Virus record (IMG/VR): IMGVR_UViG_3300034284_001116
Span: 1 to 46,057 of that record
Origin: a virus
Strand: one strand, 5' to 3'
Length of the DNA: 46,057 bases
The position numbers were made by a program, and so were the translations under genes. A model generated the notes under the pieces. The model ran no database searches. It was not told where the DNA came from and saw only the letters and a program-made list of their open reading frames with translations. This document shows, piece after piece, positions 8,405 through 17,808 of this stretch; position 1 is the stretch's first letter; every line of letters starts with the position of its first letter.

Positions 8405-8952
8405 AAAAGAAAAAGATACTATTATTGAGTGATGATTTAAGAATGCATAGTGGTGTGGCTACAATGAGTCGAGAACTCGTATTAGGCACTCTTCATCACT
8501 ATGACTGGGTACAAATTGCAGGAGCGATTAAACATCCAGAAGCCGGCAAAGTTGTAGACATGAAAGAAGCTTGTGATAAATTAAACGGTAGATCCGATAA
8601 TTATCTTAGATTATATCCTGTTGATGGTTATGGCGATGAAGAAGTGTTGTATCAAATCATTGCTCTAGAAAAACCCGATGCAATTATGCACTTTACTGAT
8701 CCACGGTTTTGGGGTTGGTTGTATAATATCGAACATCAGATCCGTAGCAAGATTCCTCTAACCTATCTAGACATTTGGGATGATTTACCATATCCAATGT
8801 GGAATAAACCATTCTACAAGAGTTGTGATGCGTTATTTGCTATTAGCAAACAAACAGATAACATTAATAAATGGGTACTAGGACCAGAAAATTGTACCAG
8901 TATCTATGGTGATTTTGATAAAGAAGGAAACGTTATAAAGGAGAACATTTAA
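8401..8952 (+). CDS. GT-B glycosyltransferase, N-terminal half (split gene)
   Basis: The 183-residue product looks like only the acceptor-binding Rossmann half of a GT4-type enzyme: KILLLSDDLRMHSGVATMSREL at the start (glycine loop), then PDAIMHFTDPRFW and IPLTYLDIWDDLPYP, ending soon after CDALFAISKQT. It lacks the donor-binding half. That half is supplied by the next ORF, which begins 1 bp after this stop (TAATATG), so the two probably form one enzyme from two chains. Alg13/Alg14 is a known precedent for a split GT-B enzyme. Confidence 0.8.
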   Translation: MKKKKILLLSDDLRMHSGVATMSRELVLGTLHHYDWVQIAGAIKHPEAGKVVDMKEACDKLNGRSDNYLRLYPVDGYGDEEVLYQIIALEKPDAIMHFTDPRFWGWLYNIEHQIRSKIPLTYLDIWDDLPYPMWNKPFYKSCDALFAISKQTDNINKWVLGPENCTSIYGDFDKEGNVIKENI

Positions 8953-8953
8953 T

Positions 8954-9919
8954 ATGCCAATAAAAGGAAAACATCTATTGCACTTGGTGCCACATGGTAT
9001 CAATAGTGATGAATTTAAACCACTTCCAAAAAGAGATTCGTCAGTTGAAAAGTTAAAGAAGAGTTTATTAGGAGATGGAGAATACAATTTCATAGTAGCA
9101 TTTAACAGTAGAAATGCTCATCGTAAACATCCAGCAAATCTGATTATGGCATTTAAATCATTTTGCGCTTCTATAAATCAAGAAGAAGCAAAGAAATGTG
9201 CTTTGATTATGCATACAGATAAGGTATGTGAGGCCGGTACAGATCTCGTAGCTACAGTTCAAGCTGTTTGTCCAGAGTATAAAGTGGTATTGGATGAATC
9301 TCGTAGAAGTCCAGAAGAAATGGTTGCATTTTATAATTTGGCGGATGTGGTTGCTAATGTTAGTTCCAATGAAGGATTTGGTTTAAGCATCGCTGAAAGT
9401 ATTATGTGTGGTACTCCTGTCATCGCTACGGTCACAGGTGGTTTACAAGATCAACTAGGAATTGTTACAGATGATGGTAAGCCGGTAGAATTCAAGCTTG
9501 AATTTGGTACCAATAGTACAGGAAGATACACAAAACATGGCATTTGGGCTAAGCCTATTTGGACTAAAGTGCAAAATCTTCAAGGCAGTCCTCCCACTCC
9601 ATATATCATGGACGATTTGACAAATTATACCGATATTGCTGATGCAATTGCATATTGGTATTTAGTTGGAAGTGATAAACGTGAACAATATGGATTAGAA
9701 GGTCGTAGATGGGCAATGAATGAAGGTGGAATTAATAGTAAAAACATGTGTGATCAGTTTATCAAAGCCATGGACTTTACATTGAATAACTTTAGGCCTG
9801 TTAAATCATTTGACATCTTTACTAATAATGGTTATGATATTAAATCATTACCTAACGATAAGTTGGGATTTGATTTACACGTTGTAAATTTAGAAACTAT
9901 TAAGCAGACTATTTCATGA
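8954..9919 (+). CDS. GT-B glycosyltransferase, C-terminal half (split gene)
   Basis: The 321-residue product opens at the interdomain junction (LHLVPHGINSDEFKP) and contains the GT4 donor-binding core: NFIVAFNSRNAHRKHP, and EGFGLSIAESIMCGTPVIAT with the E-x7-E motif that contacts the nucleotide-sugar. It has its own Shine-Dalgarno AAGGAG (8938-8943) inside the end of the upstream ORF, and the start follows its stop after one base. The reading frames differ, so this is a true split rather than a single readthrough stop. The 3' end overlaps the dUTPase start by 4 bp. Confidence 0.85.
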   Translation: MPIKGKHLLHLVPHGINSDEFKPLPKRDSSVEKLKKSLLGDGEYNFIVAFNSRNAHRKHPANLIMAFKSFCASINQEEAKKCALIMHTDKVCEAGTDLVATVQAVCPEYKVVLDESRRSPEEMVAFYNLADVVANVSSNEGFGLSIAESIMCGTPVIATVTGGLQDQLGIVTDDGKPVEFKLEFGTNSTGRYTKHGIWAKPIWTKVQNLQGSPPTPYIMDDLTNYTDIADAIAYWYLVGSDKREQYGLEGRRWAMNEGGINSKNMCDQFIKAMDFTLNNFRPVKSFDIFTNNGYDIKSLPNDKLGFDLHVVNLETIKQTIS

Positions 9920-10608
9920 AGATTCAAGTATTAAAAAACGAAGATTATCAAGACGTAGAAAATCTACCTAAGAAAGGCACAGAACGTGCTACTGGTTATG
10001 ATGTAATCGTTACAAGTGGACCAGAAATCATCGGGGAAACATACGATAACGGTACATATAAAAGAATCGATTATATTCAGTATAAAACAAATCTTAAACT
10101 AGCTGTACAACAAGAAAGACAGTATAGTGGATTTGGTCATACCGATATTGATTATGATATCCTAGCATTTCCTCGTAGTAGTGTTAGCAAGTACAATTTA
10201 GTATTAGCTAATTGTATTGGGTTGATTGATGCTGATTATCGTGGTGAAGTATTACTTCGTTTTAAATATCAATGGCAACCGGAAGACTATAAAATTAGAA
10301 CCGATAATCTATTGGAAGGAACTGTAAATTTCAGTAAACTTTACAACAAAGGTGATAAAGTCTGTCAACTCAAAGTGACCAAAGTAGAAAATGTAGAATT
10401 CGTATTAGTAAATGAATTGGATTCTACAAATAGAGGCGAAGGTGGATTTGGTAGTACCGATGTTAAAAAAGGAGAAAAAGCTGAAGTAGCTCAAATTCAA
10501 ATGAGTAAAATGGAATCACTCTATAATAGTTTAGGTGGAATTCCTACTCCAAATAAAAAGTATAGTCAGTTAGTTAGTGAAAGAGATACAAAACAATTTA
10601 ATCAATAA
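9916..10608 (+). CDS. dut: dUTPase (trimeric type) with extra C-terminal segment
   Basis: Hydrolyses dUTP to dUMP, keeping uracil out of DNA and feeding dTMP synthesis. All five motifs are visible: ATGYDV (1), PRSSVSKY (2), GLIDADYRGEV (3), GDKVCQL (4) and NRGEGGFGST (5). At 230 residues it is much longer than typical trimeric dUTPases (about 140-150). The excess is an insert before motif 2 and about 50 residues after motif 5, where the enzyme normally ends. It sits between two glycosyltransferase genes, overlapping the first by 4 bp and joined to the second by TAATATG, so it is co-expressed with the sugar cluster. Confidence 0.92.
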   Translation: MKIQVLKNEDYQDVENLPKKGTERATGYDVIVTSGPEIIGETYDNGTYKRIDYIQYKTNLKLAVQQERQYSGFGHTDIDYDILAFPRSSVSKYNLVLANCIGLIDADYRGEVLLRFKYQWQPEDYKIRTDNLLEGTVNFSKLYNKGDKVCQLKVTKVENVEFVLVNELDSTNRGEGGFGSTDVKKGEKAEVAQIQMSKMESLYNSLGGIPTPNKKYSQLVSERDTKQFNQ

Positions 10609-10609
10609 T

Positions 10610-11941
10610 ATGAACAAACCATTATGTCTAATTTCAGGGCCAGTATTTAACCGAAGCGGATATGGCGACTGGGCCACAGCTGTTGCTAAAAGCATCATTC
10701 GTTATGATAAGTATGATGTTAAAATTGCACCCACTAGATGGGGAAATTGTCAAAGTAAACGTTTTCTAGAAGATCTTACTGATCCGGAAGATAAACTTTT
10801 AGCTAGTAAGTTTTTGCAAGGAAATCTAAATAAGCAACCTGAGTTATTTGTTCAGTTAACTATTCCGGAAGAATTTCAATCAATTGGTAAATACAATATT
10901 GGAATGACAGCTGGTATTGAAACTACTATTCCGCCAGGCAGTTGGATTGAAGGTGTTAATAGGATGAATCTTACTATCGGCTTGTCTAATCATGTTAAAA
11001 AGACATTTACCGAGACAAAGTTAGCAAAACAATTGGAAAACGGCCAACAAATTCCAATCCAAGTTGAAAAACCAATCGAAGTGTGTTTTTGGGGAGCAGA
11101 TACTAATATCTTTAAAAAGACAGATGAAAAACTTGAAACTGTTGAAAATGCTCTGTCAAACATTAAAGAATCTTCCGCATTCCTATTTGTAGGTCAATGG
11201 ACACATGGTGGCCTTTATAATGATCGTAAAGACATTGGAAATCTTATTAAGACATTCTGTTCAGCATTTAAGAATCAGTCTCTAAATGATCGTCCGTGTC
11301 TTATTGTAAAAACAAGCGGAGCTTCATATTCGACCGTAGATCGTTTTGAGATTCTATCTAAGATTAATAAAGTTCGTGATGAAATCGGTGAAAATGTACC
11401 TAATGTATATCTTTTACACGGGGAATTATCCGAACCAGAAATGAATGCGTTGTTAAATCATGAAAAGATTATAGCACACGTTTCATTTACTCACGGTGAA
11501 GGATATGGACATCCACTTCTTCTATCAACGTTAAGTGGAAAACCACTATTGGCGCCTAATTGGAGCGGTCATTTGGATTATTTGAATCCAAGCTTGTCAA
11601 ATTTATTGCCTGGAAATCTGGTAGATGTAGATAAAAAATCGGTAAATCAGTGGATTATTAAAGAAAGTAAATGGTTCAAAGTATCATATTCATTGGCAGA
11701 AGATAAAATGAAACAAGTGTACTTCGCTCGAAAGAGTGATAAGTTTACTAAAAACTCAGAACTTCTACGAAAAGAAAATATGGAGAACTTCAGCATGTCT
11801 GCGATGGATACGAGATTGTGGTCTATCTTAGATAAATATGTTCCTCGGTTTGCTGTCGAAAATGCATTTGTATTGCCAAAATTAAAACCAATTAATAATA
11901 CTTCAACTGAAATTACACTTCCAAAATTAAAGATAGCTTAA
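10610..11941 (+). CDS. GT-B (GT4-like) glycosyltransferase
   Basis: A 443-residue protein from the ATG at 10610; a longer in-frame start at 10577 would run into the dUTPase gene and is less likely. N-terminal GPVFNRSGYGDWATAVAK matches the glycine loop of GT-B enzymes. The C-terminal half has FLFVGQWTHGG and HGEGYGHPLLLSTLSGKPLLAPNWSGHLDY, equivalent to the GT4 E-x7-E region, but the second glutamate is not at the expected place. Junctions on both sides are TAATATG. Donor and acceptor unknown. Confidence 0.85.
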   Translation: MNKPLCLISGPVFNRSGYGDWATAVAKSIIRYDKYDVKIAPTRWGNCQSKRFLEDLTDPEDKLLASKFLQGNLNKQPELFVQLTIPEEFQSIGKYNIGMTAGIETTIPPGSWIEGVNRMNLTIGLSNHVKKTFTETKLAKQLENGQQIPIQVEKPIEVCFWGADTNIFKKTDEKLETVENALSNIKESSAFLFVGQWTHGGLYNDRKDIGNLIKTFCSAFKNQSLNDRPCLIVKTSGASYSTVDRFEILSKINKVRDEIGENVPNVYLLHGELSEPEMNALLNHEKIIAHVSFTHGEGYGHPLLLSTLSGKPLLAPNWSGHLDYLNPSLSNLLPGNLVDVDKKSVNQWIIKESKWFKVSYSLAEDKMKQVYFARKSDKFTKNSELLRKENMENFSMSAMDTRLWSILDKYVPRFAVENAFVLPKLKPINNTSTEITLPKLKIA

Positions 11942-11942
11942 T

Positions 11943-12590
11943 ATGTTTTTATCTTATTTAGTAACATGTCACAATGAAACTGATAGTTTAGAAAAACTAT
12001 TAAACAAGTTAATCTCTAACATAAAGAACAGCCATGAAATTGTTCTGCTTGACGATTATTCGGATAATCCAAAAACTTTGGAGATTATACAAAAATATAA
12101 AGAAAAGATAAATTTATATCAACATAAATTAGCTAAAAATTATGGAGCGCATAAAAACTATGGTATAGAATTATGTAAAGGTGAATGGATCTTTCAACTA
12201 GATGCTGATGAAGTTCCAACTGATGGATTATTGGAAAACATTGACTTGATTATTGAATCAAATAGTAATAATGAAGTATTATGGTTGCCACGATTAAATT
12301 ATTTCATTGGAGTAACCGAACAAGACATCAATACGTGGGGATGGAAAATGTACGACGGTATGATTAATTTTCCAGACTACCAATCAAGAATATACAGAAA
12401 CAATCCACACATTAGATACGAACGAAGACTCCACGAAAAAGTTGAAGGATTCAAAAGTTATGTCTTTATACCTCCACAAAAAGATTATGCTATTATTCAT
12501 GAGAAAACAATAGAAAAACAAAGACAGACTAATGTAAATTACAATAAACTATTTACGGAAGATGAAAATAAAGGATACGCAGTTAAATGA
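11943..12590 (+). CDS. GT2-family glycosyltransferase
   Basis: A 215-residue GT-A enzyme. SYLVTCHNETDSLEKLL at the N-terminus and EIVLLDDYSDNPKT form the nucleotide-binding site. WIFQLDADEVPT supplies the DxD metal motif. RLHEKVEGF lies in the acceptor-side region, as in the SunS/WaaE-like LPS glycosyltransferases (RxHE motif). It starts 1 bp after the preceding stop (TAATATG) and overlaps the next gene by 4 bp. No membrane segment, so probably a cytosolic transferase. Confidence 0.88.
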   Translation: MFLSYLVTCHNETDSLEKLLNKLISNIKNSHEIVLLDDYSDNPKTLEIIQKYKEKINLYQHKLAKNYGAHKNYGIELCKGEWIFQLDADEVPTDGLLENIDLIIESNSNNEVLWLPRLNYFIGVTEQDINTWGWKMYDGMINFPDYQSRIYRNNPHIRYERRLHEKVEGFKSYVFIPPQKDYAIIHEKTIEKQRQTNVNYNKLFTEDENKGYAVK

Positions 12591-13222
12591 AACATATAAA
12601 TTATATTGATCTTGGTTTGTGGAAACGTGCCGATGAATTGGAATACATGGTTAAATATGTGTTACCTAATTTTAAAGATATTACATATACGGCATATGGA
12701 GTAGAAGCGTGCCCGGAATATGCGGAATTGATCAAAAATAAATATATAAATAATAAAAACGTTATTATTCATAATAAAGCTATATCCAACTTTGTTGGAA
12801 AAACTGATTTATTTTTTGCTACGAACAACGATGGTCTGGGCAATTCAATTTTTAAAACAAAAAATAACGTTGATATAAGGTCAAAAGTTGAAGTTGAAAC
12901 AACTACATTTTCACATTGGTTAAACGAAAACAAAATAGATCTATATAATAGTATTAATATACTAAAAGTTAATATAGAGGGTGCAGAATTATTTCTCTGG
13001 GATGATATTAAAAAAAATAATTTAAGAGATTATTTTCATATATTGTGTGGACATCCGTCACACGATATATATAAAGTTTCCGAGTTGGCCAATCAAATAG
13101 ATTATTATAAGTCGCTCTTAGTAGAATTAAATGTCGATTTACTGTTATTCTGTCACACAGATGGACGGTCTTCTATTAACAATATGACATCCGAATTATC
13201 AAACATTTTGAAACAGCAATGA
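12587..13222 (+). CDS. FkbM-family SAM-dependent methyltransferase
   Basis: A 211-residue protein with the FkbM pattern: YGVEACPEYAELIKNKY (SAM-binding acidic strand end), VIIHNKAISNFVGKTDLFF, VETTTFSHWLNEN and ILKVNIEGAELFLWDDI. Members O-methylate sugars and polyketide hydroxyls, so methyl-capping of a glycan is the likely role here. The N-terminal glycine loop is degenerate (INYIDLGLWKRAD). Very AT-rich with many AAA and ATA codons compared with the genes at 8401-11941. ATGA overlaps on both sides. Confidence 0.8.
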   Translation: MKHINYIDLGLWKRADELEYMVKYVLPNFKDITYTAYGVEACPEYAELIKNKYINNKNVIIHNKAISNFVGKTDLFFATNNDGLGNSIFKTKNNVDIRSKVEVETTTFSHWLNENKIDLYNSINILKVNIEGAELFLWDDIKKNNLRDYFHILCGHPSHDIYKVSELANQIDYYKSLLVELNVDLLLFCHTDGRSSINNMTSELSNILKQQ

Positions 13223-13788
13223 ACGAAATAGAACATATATTATCATTGGTACCTACAAAACTGGAATATAAATCCACAACTTCCAAACAGTTTAAATTGG
13301 ATGTGTATGAATATTTTAATAAACCCGAGTTTAAAACATTGAATTGTCTGGAAATAGGTTGTGCAAAAGGTCATACCACTTTAATATTGAGTAAGTTGTT
13401 TAATAAAGTATACGGAGTCAATGAAGATTCGTGTGATATTGCGTCTGAATTTTGCAAATCTAATGGGAGTCTAAATGCGGAATTTTTTGTACAAGATGTA
13501 TATAGATTTGGCTTTCCTAATGTCGAAGCGGATATAATAATGATCGATGCAATTCATACATACGAACATGTATACACCGATATTAAAAATTCATTAAAAT
13601 TGAAATCTAAAAATAAGAAATATTTTATTTTTGATGACATGGGACTGTTCCCCGAGGTTAATAAAGTAGTAAAAGACATGTGTGATCAAAATGTTCTCCG
13701 GTTTATAAAAGATATTGGCGTTAGCCCTGACGGTCAGTTTCATAAGCCTTTGAATAGATACGAAGGGGCTATTTGCGTAGAAATTTAA
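13219..13788 (+). CDS. Class I SAM-dependent methyltransferase
   Basis: A 189-residue Rossmann methyltransferase. Motif I is CLEIGCAKGHTTLILSKLF, motif II VYGVNEDS, and ADIIMIDAIHTYEHVYTDI resembles the Methyltransf_24 O-methyltransferase group, where Asp and His residues at this place bind a metal. KYFIFDDMG follows as the next strand. It overlaps the FkbM gene by 4 bp, suggesting that the two act on the same glycan. Substrate unknown. Confidence 0.8.
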   Translation: MNEIEHILSLVPTKLEYKSTTSKQFKLDVYEYFNKPEFKTLNCLEIGCAKGHTTLILSKLFNKVYGVNEDSCDIASEFCKSNGSLNAEFFVQDVYRFGFPNVEADIIMIDAIHTYEHVYTDIKNSLKLKSKNKKYFIFDDMGLFPEVNKVVKDMCDQNVLRFIKDIGVSPDGQFHKPLNRYEGAICVEI

Positions 13789-13792
13789 TAAT

Positions 13793-14218
13793 ATGAAATA
13801 TATCACCAACATAGATACATTATCAGCTTTGTTTGATAGATTGATAACAGAAAACATCAAACTTTATTTCTTTAATAAGGATAATCTTGTAGAAAAAGTA
13901 AATCATCAAAATATCGTAATCGCTGAAATTAAAAATAGAATCAGAGAATTACTACGTGATACATATGATAAGAAACAATATGATTATCTTTCTGAAAAAA
14001 GAACATTTAATGAAAATGTAATTGTAGAATCCTTAGAAGAACTTATCATTAATGATATCAACATAGGCGAATCTGATAGAGAAAGATTAAAACAAGTTCA
14101 AAGCGACAATCCATCTATAGAAAAATTTTTAATCAATGAAAAAAGATTAAGAAAAGCTAATGAAGGTAGATCTCGTAATAAAAATGAAATAGACGAACAA
14201 TATAAAAAAATATTATGA
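13793..14218 (+). CDS. Hypothetical helical protein
   Basis: A 141-residue, highly charged, mostly helical protein, not recognised. Stretches such as NIVIAEIKNRIRELLRDTYDKK and a basic C-terminus (KRLRKANEGRSRNKNEIDEQYKK) suggest a coiled coil and possible nucleic acid or protein binding. It sits inside the sugar operon 4 bp after a methyltransferase and overlaps the epimerase gene by 4 bp, but nothing in it looks enzymatic. Confidence 0.65.
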   Translation: MKYITNIDTLSALFDRLITENIKLYFFNKDNLVEKVNHQNIVIAEIKNRIRELLRDTYDKKQYDYLSEKRTFNENVIVESLEELIINDINIGESDRERLKQVQSDNPSIEKFLINEKRLRKANEGRSRNKNEIDEQYKKIL

Positions 14219-15207
14219 ATGTGTTAATTACAGGAGTAGCTGGTTTGCTTGGGTCTAATTTAGCCGATTTTCTTATTAAAAAAGATATCAACGTTGTCGG
14301 TATTGACGATCTAAGCGGCGGATATATAGAAAACGTGAATGATAAAGTTAAGTTCAACAAATTAAATTTAATAACCGACGTAGATGAACTTAAAAATTTA
14401 TTCTCTAATTATAAATTCGATTATGTTTATCATTTCGCCGCATATGCAGCGGAAGGTTTAAGTCCTTTTATTAGAAATTATAATTATAATAACAATCTAG
14501 TGTCCACTGCTAATATAGTCAACTGTTGCATAAATAACAATGTTAAAAGATTAGTGTTTACATCTACAATGGCAGTATATGGAGAAAATAAAACTCCATT
14601 TGACGAATCTTATATTCCTAATCCAGTTGATCCATATGGAGTTGCAAAATACGCATGTGAAATGGATATTAGAGTCGCTGGAGAACAACATGGTTTAGAT
14701 TGGTGTATTATTAGACCACACAATGTATATGGGAAAAATCAAAACATCTGGGATAAATATAGAAATGTTCTTGGTATTTGGATGAATTTACATTTAAATA
14801 ATAAACCGTTATCAATATATGGAGATGGAGAACAAACCAGAGCTTTTTCTTATATAAATGACAGTATAGAGCCACTGTGGAATGCGGCAATTTTTCCAGA
14901 AGCTTCAAAACAAATTATCAATCTAGGCGGAATTTACGAAACATCTATTAATTCAGCGTGTGATACTTTAATTAAAGTGATGGGAGGCGGAACTAAAATT
15001 TATCTTGAGAAGAGACATGAAGTTAAACACGCGTATTCAACTTATCAAAAATCTATTGATATTTTAAAATTCAAACATAAAACGAATTTAGAAGAAGGAT
15101 TGATAGATATGTGGAGTTGGGCAATAAAACAACCGAAAAGATCTCAGTTTATTTGGGATAAGTATGAGGTTGAAAAAGGAATTTACAATTATTGGAAAAC
15201 AAATTAA
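14215..15207 (+). CDS. NAD-dependent nucleotide-sugar epimerase/dehydratase (extended SDR)
   Basis: A 330-residue extended SDR. The NAD loop is VLITGVAGLLGSNLADFL (GxxGxxG), IDDLSGG closes the dinucleotide site, HFAAYAAEGLSP and TSTMAVYGE follow, and the catalytic pair is Y-GVA-K in DPYGVAKYACEMD. RPHNVYGKNQNIWDKY matches the substrate region of GalE-like enzymes. It probably interconverts UDP- or GDP-sugars to supply the neighbouring transferases. Overlaps the upstream gene by 4 bp. Confidence 0.9.
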   Translation: MNVLITGVAGLLGSNLADFLIKKDINVVGIDDLSGGYIENVNDKVKFNKLNLITDVDELKNLFSNYKFDYVYHFAAYAAEGLSPFIRNYNYNNNLVSTANIVNCCINNNVKRLVFTSTMAVYGENKTPFDESYIPNPVDPYGVAKYACEMDIRVAGEQHGLDWCIIRPHNVYGKNQNIWDKYRNVLGIWMNLHLNNKPLSIYGDGEQTRAFSYINDSIEPLWNAAIFPEASKQIINLGGIYETSINSACDTLIKVMGGGTKIYLEKRHEVKHAYSTYQKSIDILKFKHKTNLEEGLIDMWSWAIKQPKRSQFIWDKYEVEKGIYNYWKTN

Positions 15208-15209
15208 AA

Positions 15210-16160
15210 ATGAATAAAAAAATTGTTATAGTACCTGTATTCTGTGAATCTCATTTAATTAAATTGCAAATAGATAATATATTCGAAACGATTGATCCGG
15301 ATATATTGGTTTATAATGAAGGAATGTTTCCACATGGTCCAGAAGGATGCACTGACATGTCGGGATTCAATTCAAAGTATACTTTAAACGGAGAAGGAAA
15401 AAGAGGATTTGATTTTCCAGAGTTACAAGAAATAATATTTGAAGCTCAGAAAAAATATAAAGATAAGAGAATCATTTTAAACGAAATGATTTATGACCCA
15501 AGTGTAAAATCTGCAACGAAACACTATGCAGCAGCATGTACTAATTTTAAAGCTTTAAATATTAACATTGAAGAAGGCGATTATTTATTTCCATATGAAG
15601 GAGATGTTTTTCATTTAGAATCCACTAAAAATGACATTCAGAATTATATGGCACAGTTACAGCCAGATCAAGGATTTAAAAGTATATGGGTTGATTTTGT
15701 GCAAAATCAATATTATGCTGAATTATGTACATTAAAACCGTTCTTTAAAAATCAAGAAGGCAGAACCAGAAAGATCTGCGTTAGATATGGAACGATGGAT
15801 TATTATAAATCAATTCTTCATAGTTTTGAATCACAAAAATACCCAAGTTTATTTCCAACCGATTTAATTACTTATCACTATTGTTGGTTTAGAAAAGACA
15901 AATATAAACAGCTAAGATACGATCAATTAAATAGACCTGATTATTATTGGAAATTTTTTGAGGCTGGTTTACAAGAGATTGATTCATTGAAATATGCAAA
16001 AATTTGTATGCGCCCCGATAAAGAAGGAACATATAGATACACACATGCTATAAATCTGCCACATCCTAATGCTATTAAAGAACATCAGAATTATATAAAA
16101 CCTCATGTAGACATCGACAAAATCATTGAAAGGGGTTTAATTGCAAAAGACGATATATGA
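15210..16160 (+). CDS. Putative glycosyltransferase-like protein, family uncertain
   Basis: A 316-residue protein from the ATG at 15210; an in-frame TTG at 15192 would overlap the epimerase. It opens with KIVIVPVFCESHLIKLQIDN, like a GT-A start, and has DYLFPYEGDVFHLE, which could hold the metal-binding acidic residues. TYHYCWFRKDKYKQLRYDQL is a distinctive aromatic-basic stretch. No standard family could be assigned. It overlaps the next GT2 gene by 4 bp, so a sugar-transfer role is inferred mainly from context. Confidence 0.6.
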   Translation: MNKKIVIVPVFCESHLIKLQIDNIFETIDPDILVYNEGMFPHGPEGCTDMSGFNSKYTLNGEGKRGFDFPELQEIIFEAQKKYKDKRIILNEMIYDPSVKSATKHYAAACTNFKALNINIEEGDYLFPYEGDVFHLESTKNDIQNYMAQLQPDQGFKSIWVDFVQNQYYAELCTLKPFFKNQEGRTRKICVRYGTMDYYKSILHSFESQKYPSLFPTDLITYHYCWFRKDKYKQLRYDQLNRPDYYWKFFEAGLQEIDSLKYAKICMRPDKEGTYRYTHAINLPHPNAIKEHQNYIKPHVDIDKIIERGLIAKDDI

Positions 16161-16825
16161 AAAAAATATTTGTTATAACCACACACTGTTCAAACGAATA
16201 TTGTGAATATGGAAACTATTATTTATATAATTGCCTGGATAGTTTACGTGAAATAAAACCAGACAAGATCATAATAGTGGATAATCAGTCAACTATAAAA
16301 CCTGATTTGAACAAGTTCAAATATTTGAATATAGACTATATTTACGTACAAAATCAGAAAGAAAGAGGATTAACAGGCGCCTGGAATATCGGAATACATG
16401 CAGCTGCACAATATGGCCCGGCATTAATATGTAATACAAATAATGACGTTGAATTTGATCTTAGTTATATGAATTTATATAATCATATAGTACAAGATAA
16501 AAATTCATCTACTACGATTTATGGTGCCAAAACAAACAATCCTGGTTGGCAAACAGCACAGTACGTTTTAGATCGGGGAGCATACATTTTATCGGGAAAA
16601 AAACCAAACGTATTAAATGGATTTTGTTTATTCTTTACAAATGACTTTTATCATAAATATCAAGAAAACGGATTGTTGTTTTACAATGAAAAAGAGTATC
16701 CGTGGGGAGGACAAGAAGAAATAATGTCACGTTGGGTAGAAACAAAAAATGTATGTATAAAAGTATTAAATAACTGTTTTGTGTATCACAAAAAAGAAGC
16801 TAGTTGGAGAAATGTATTAAAATGA
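16157..16825 (+). CDS. GT2-like glycosyltransferase
   Basis: A 222-residue GT-A enzyme. FVITTHCSNEYCEYGNYYLYN and DKIIIVDNQST form the nucleotide site, GLTGAWNIGIHAA is the helix typical of rhamnosyl-type GT2 enzymes, and LICNTNNDVEF holds the acidic metal site. WGGQEEIMSRWVE corresponds to the ED/acceptor region. ATGA overlaps on both sides tie it to its neighbours. Specificity unknown. Confidence 0.8.
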   Translation: MKKIFVITTHCSNEYCEYGNYYLYNCLDSLREIKPDKIIIVDNQSTIKPDLNKFKYLNIDYIYVQNQKERGLTGAWNIGIHAAAQYGPALICNTNNDVEFDLSYMNLYNHIVQDKNSSTTIYGAKTNNPGWQTAQYVLDRGAYILSGKKPNVLNGFCLFFTNDFYHKYQENGLLFYNEKEYPWGGQEEIMSRWVETKNVCIKVLNNCFVYHKKEASWRNVLK

Positions 16826-17808
16826 AAACTCAATATAAATACGCAATTGGCATACATGTGATGTTCTATGAAATCGAAATGTTTAAAGATTACATCGATG
16901 CACTGATAAATCTTTTATCAACAATAGACAACAAAGAAAATATATATTTAGATTTTTCTTTTAATACATCTCAATTCTTTGAAAAAATTGATACAACAAA
17001 GACGACAAAGGATGATTTAGTCGATAGATTTGAAAACGAATTATCTAGAATAAATGAATTGCCTAACTTACATTATAAAATCATAGATAATGATTTTGAA
17101 TTCTATACACAAACAAACTATCGTAGAGAATTCAATACAAAATATTGTGAGAAAGTTGATTATTTAATATGGGGAGAAACAGATAGTTTAATTCCAAAAG
17201 AAGCAATAATCGGATTAGAAACTCTGACTCCTGTTATAAGATCACAAGGAATATACAGATTTATAGCATGTTTTGCGGATCGAAAAATGTGGGATAATAG
17301 TTGGGACGTAACGGTTCATCCTAAATTCCTAAATCATGTATATGATGACAAAGATGTTGATAACATTAATCAAGCAAAGTCACTTATGACCATAGATCAA
17401 ATGAATACTATCAATTCAGAGATCAAAGAACTTGACATACAAACGATAAATTATCCAAAAATAGATGGCTCTTGTTTGGTATTAAGTAGTGATTTAATTA
17501 AAAATGGCGTTAATATACCGCCTTGCTTTATTCATAATGACGATGAAAGTTTATCAATGATGGCACAAAAAATACTAGGGGACAAATACATACAAATTAT
17601 ATTCAAAAATATTTTAAAGGTACACGTTAGAAGACATCCAAATAAACGTATGTATATTGCGAATGAAAATAATCCAAGGGGATTTTGTGGAAAAGAAAAA
17701 GGAGATTGGTGGAATATATTCAAAGAGATGTCACAACACAATTTAAATAGTTTGTTCAAAAATACAGGAAACTTTTATACTTACGAAGATTTTAAAAAAC
17801 GTTTATGA
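16822..17808 (+). CDS. Putative GT-A glycosyltransferase
   Basis: A 328-residue protein starting at the ATG at 16822, which overlaps the previous stop as ATGA; the longer frame from 16804 is not needed. YAIGIHVMFYEIEMFKDYIDAL resembles a GT-A N-terminus and DYLIWGETDSLIPKE carries an acidic pair at the place of a DxD motif. Late histidine and arginine residues in LKVHVRRHPNKRMY could bind phosphate. Assignment is by layout and neighbours; no strong family signature was recognised. Confidence 0.6.
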   Translation: MKTQYKYAIGIHVMFYEIEMFKDYIDALINLLSTIDNKENIYLDFSFNTSQFFEKIDTTKTTKDDLVDRFENELSRINELPNLHYKIIDNDFEFYTQTNYRREFNTKYCEKVDYLIWGETDSLIPKEAIIGLETLTPVIRSQGIYRFIACFADRKMWDNSWDVTVHPKFLNHVYDDKDVDNINQAKSLMTIDQMNTINSEIKELDIQTINYPKIDGSCLVLSSDLIKNGVNIPPCFIHNDDESLSMMAQKILGDKYIQIIFKNILKVHVRRHPNKRMYIANENNPRGFCGKEKGDWWNIFKEMSQHNLNSLFKNTGNFYTYEDFKKRL

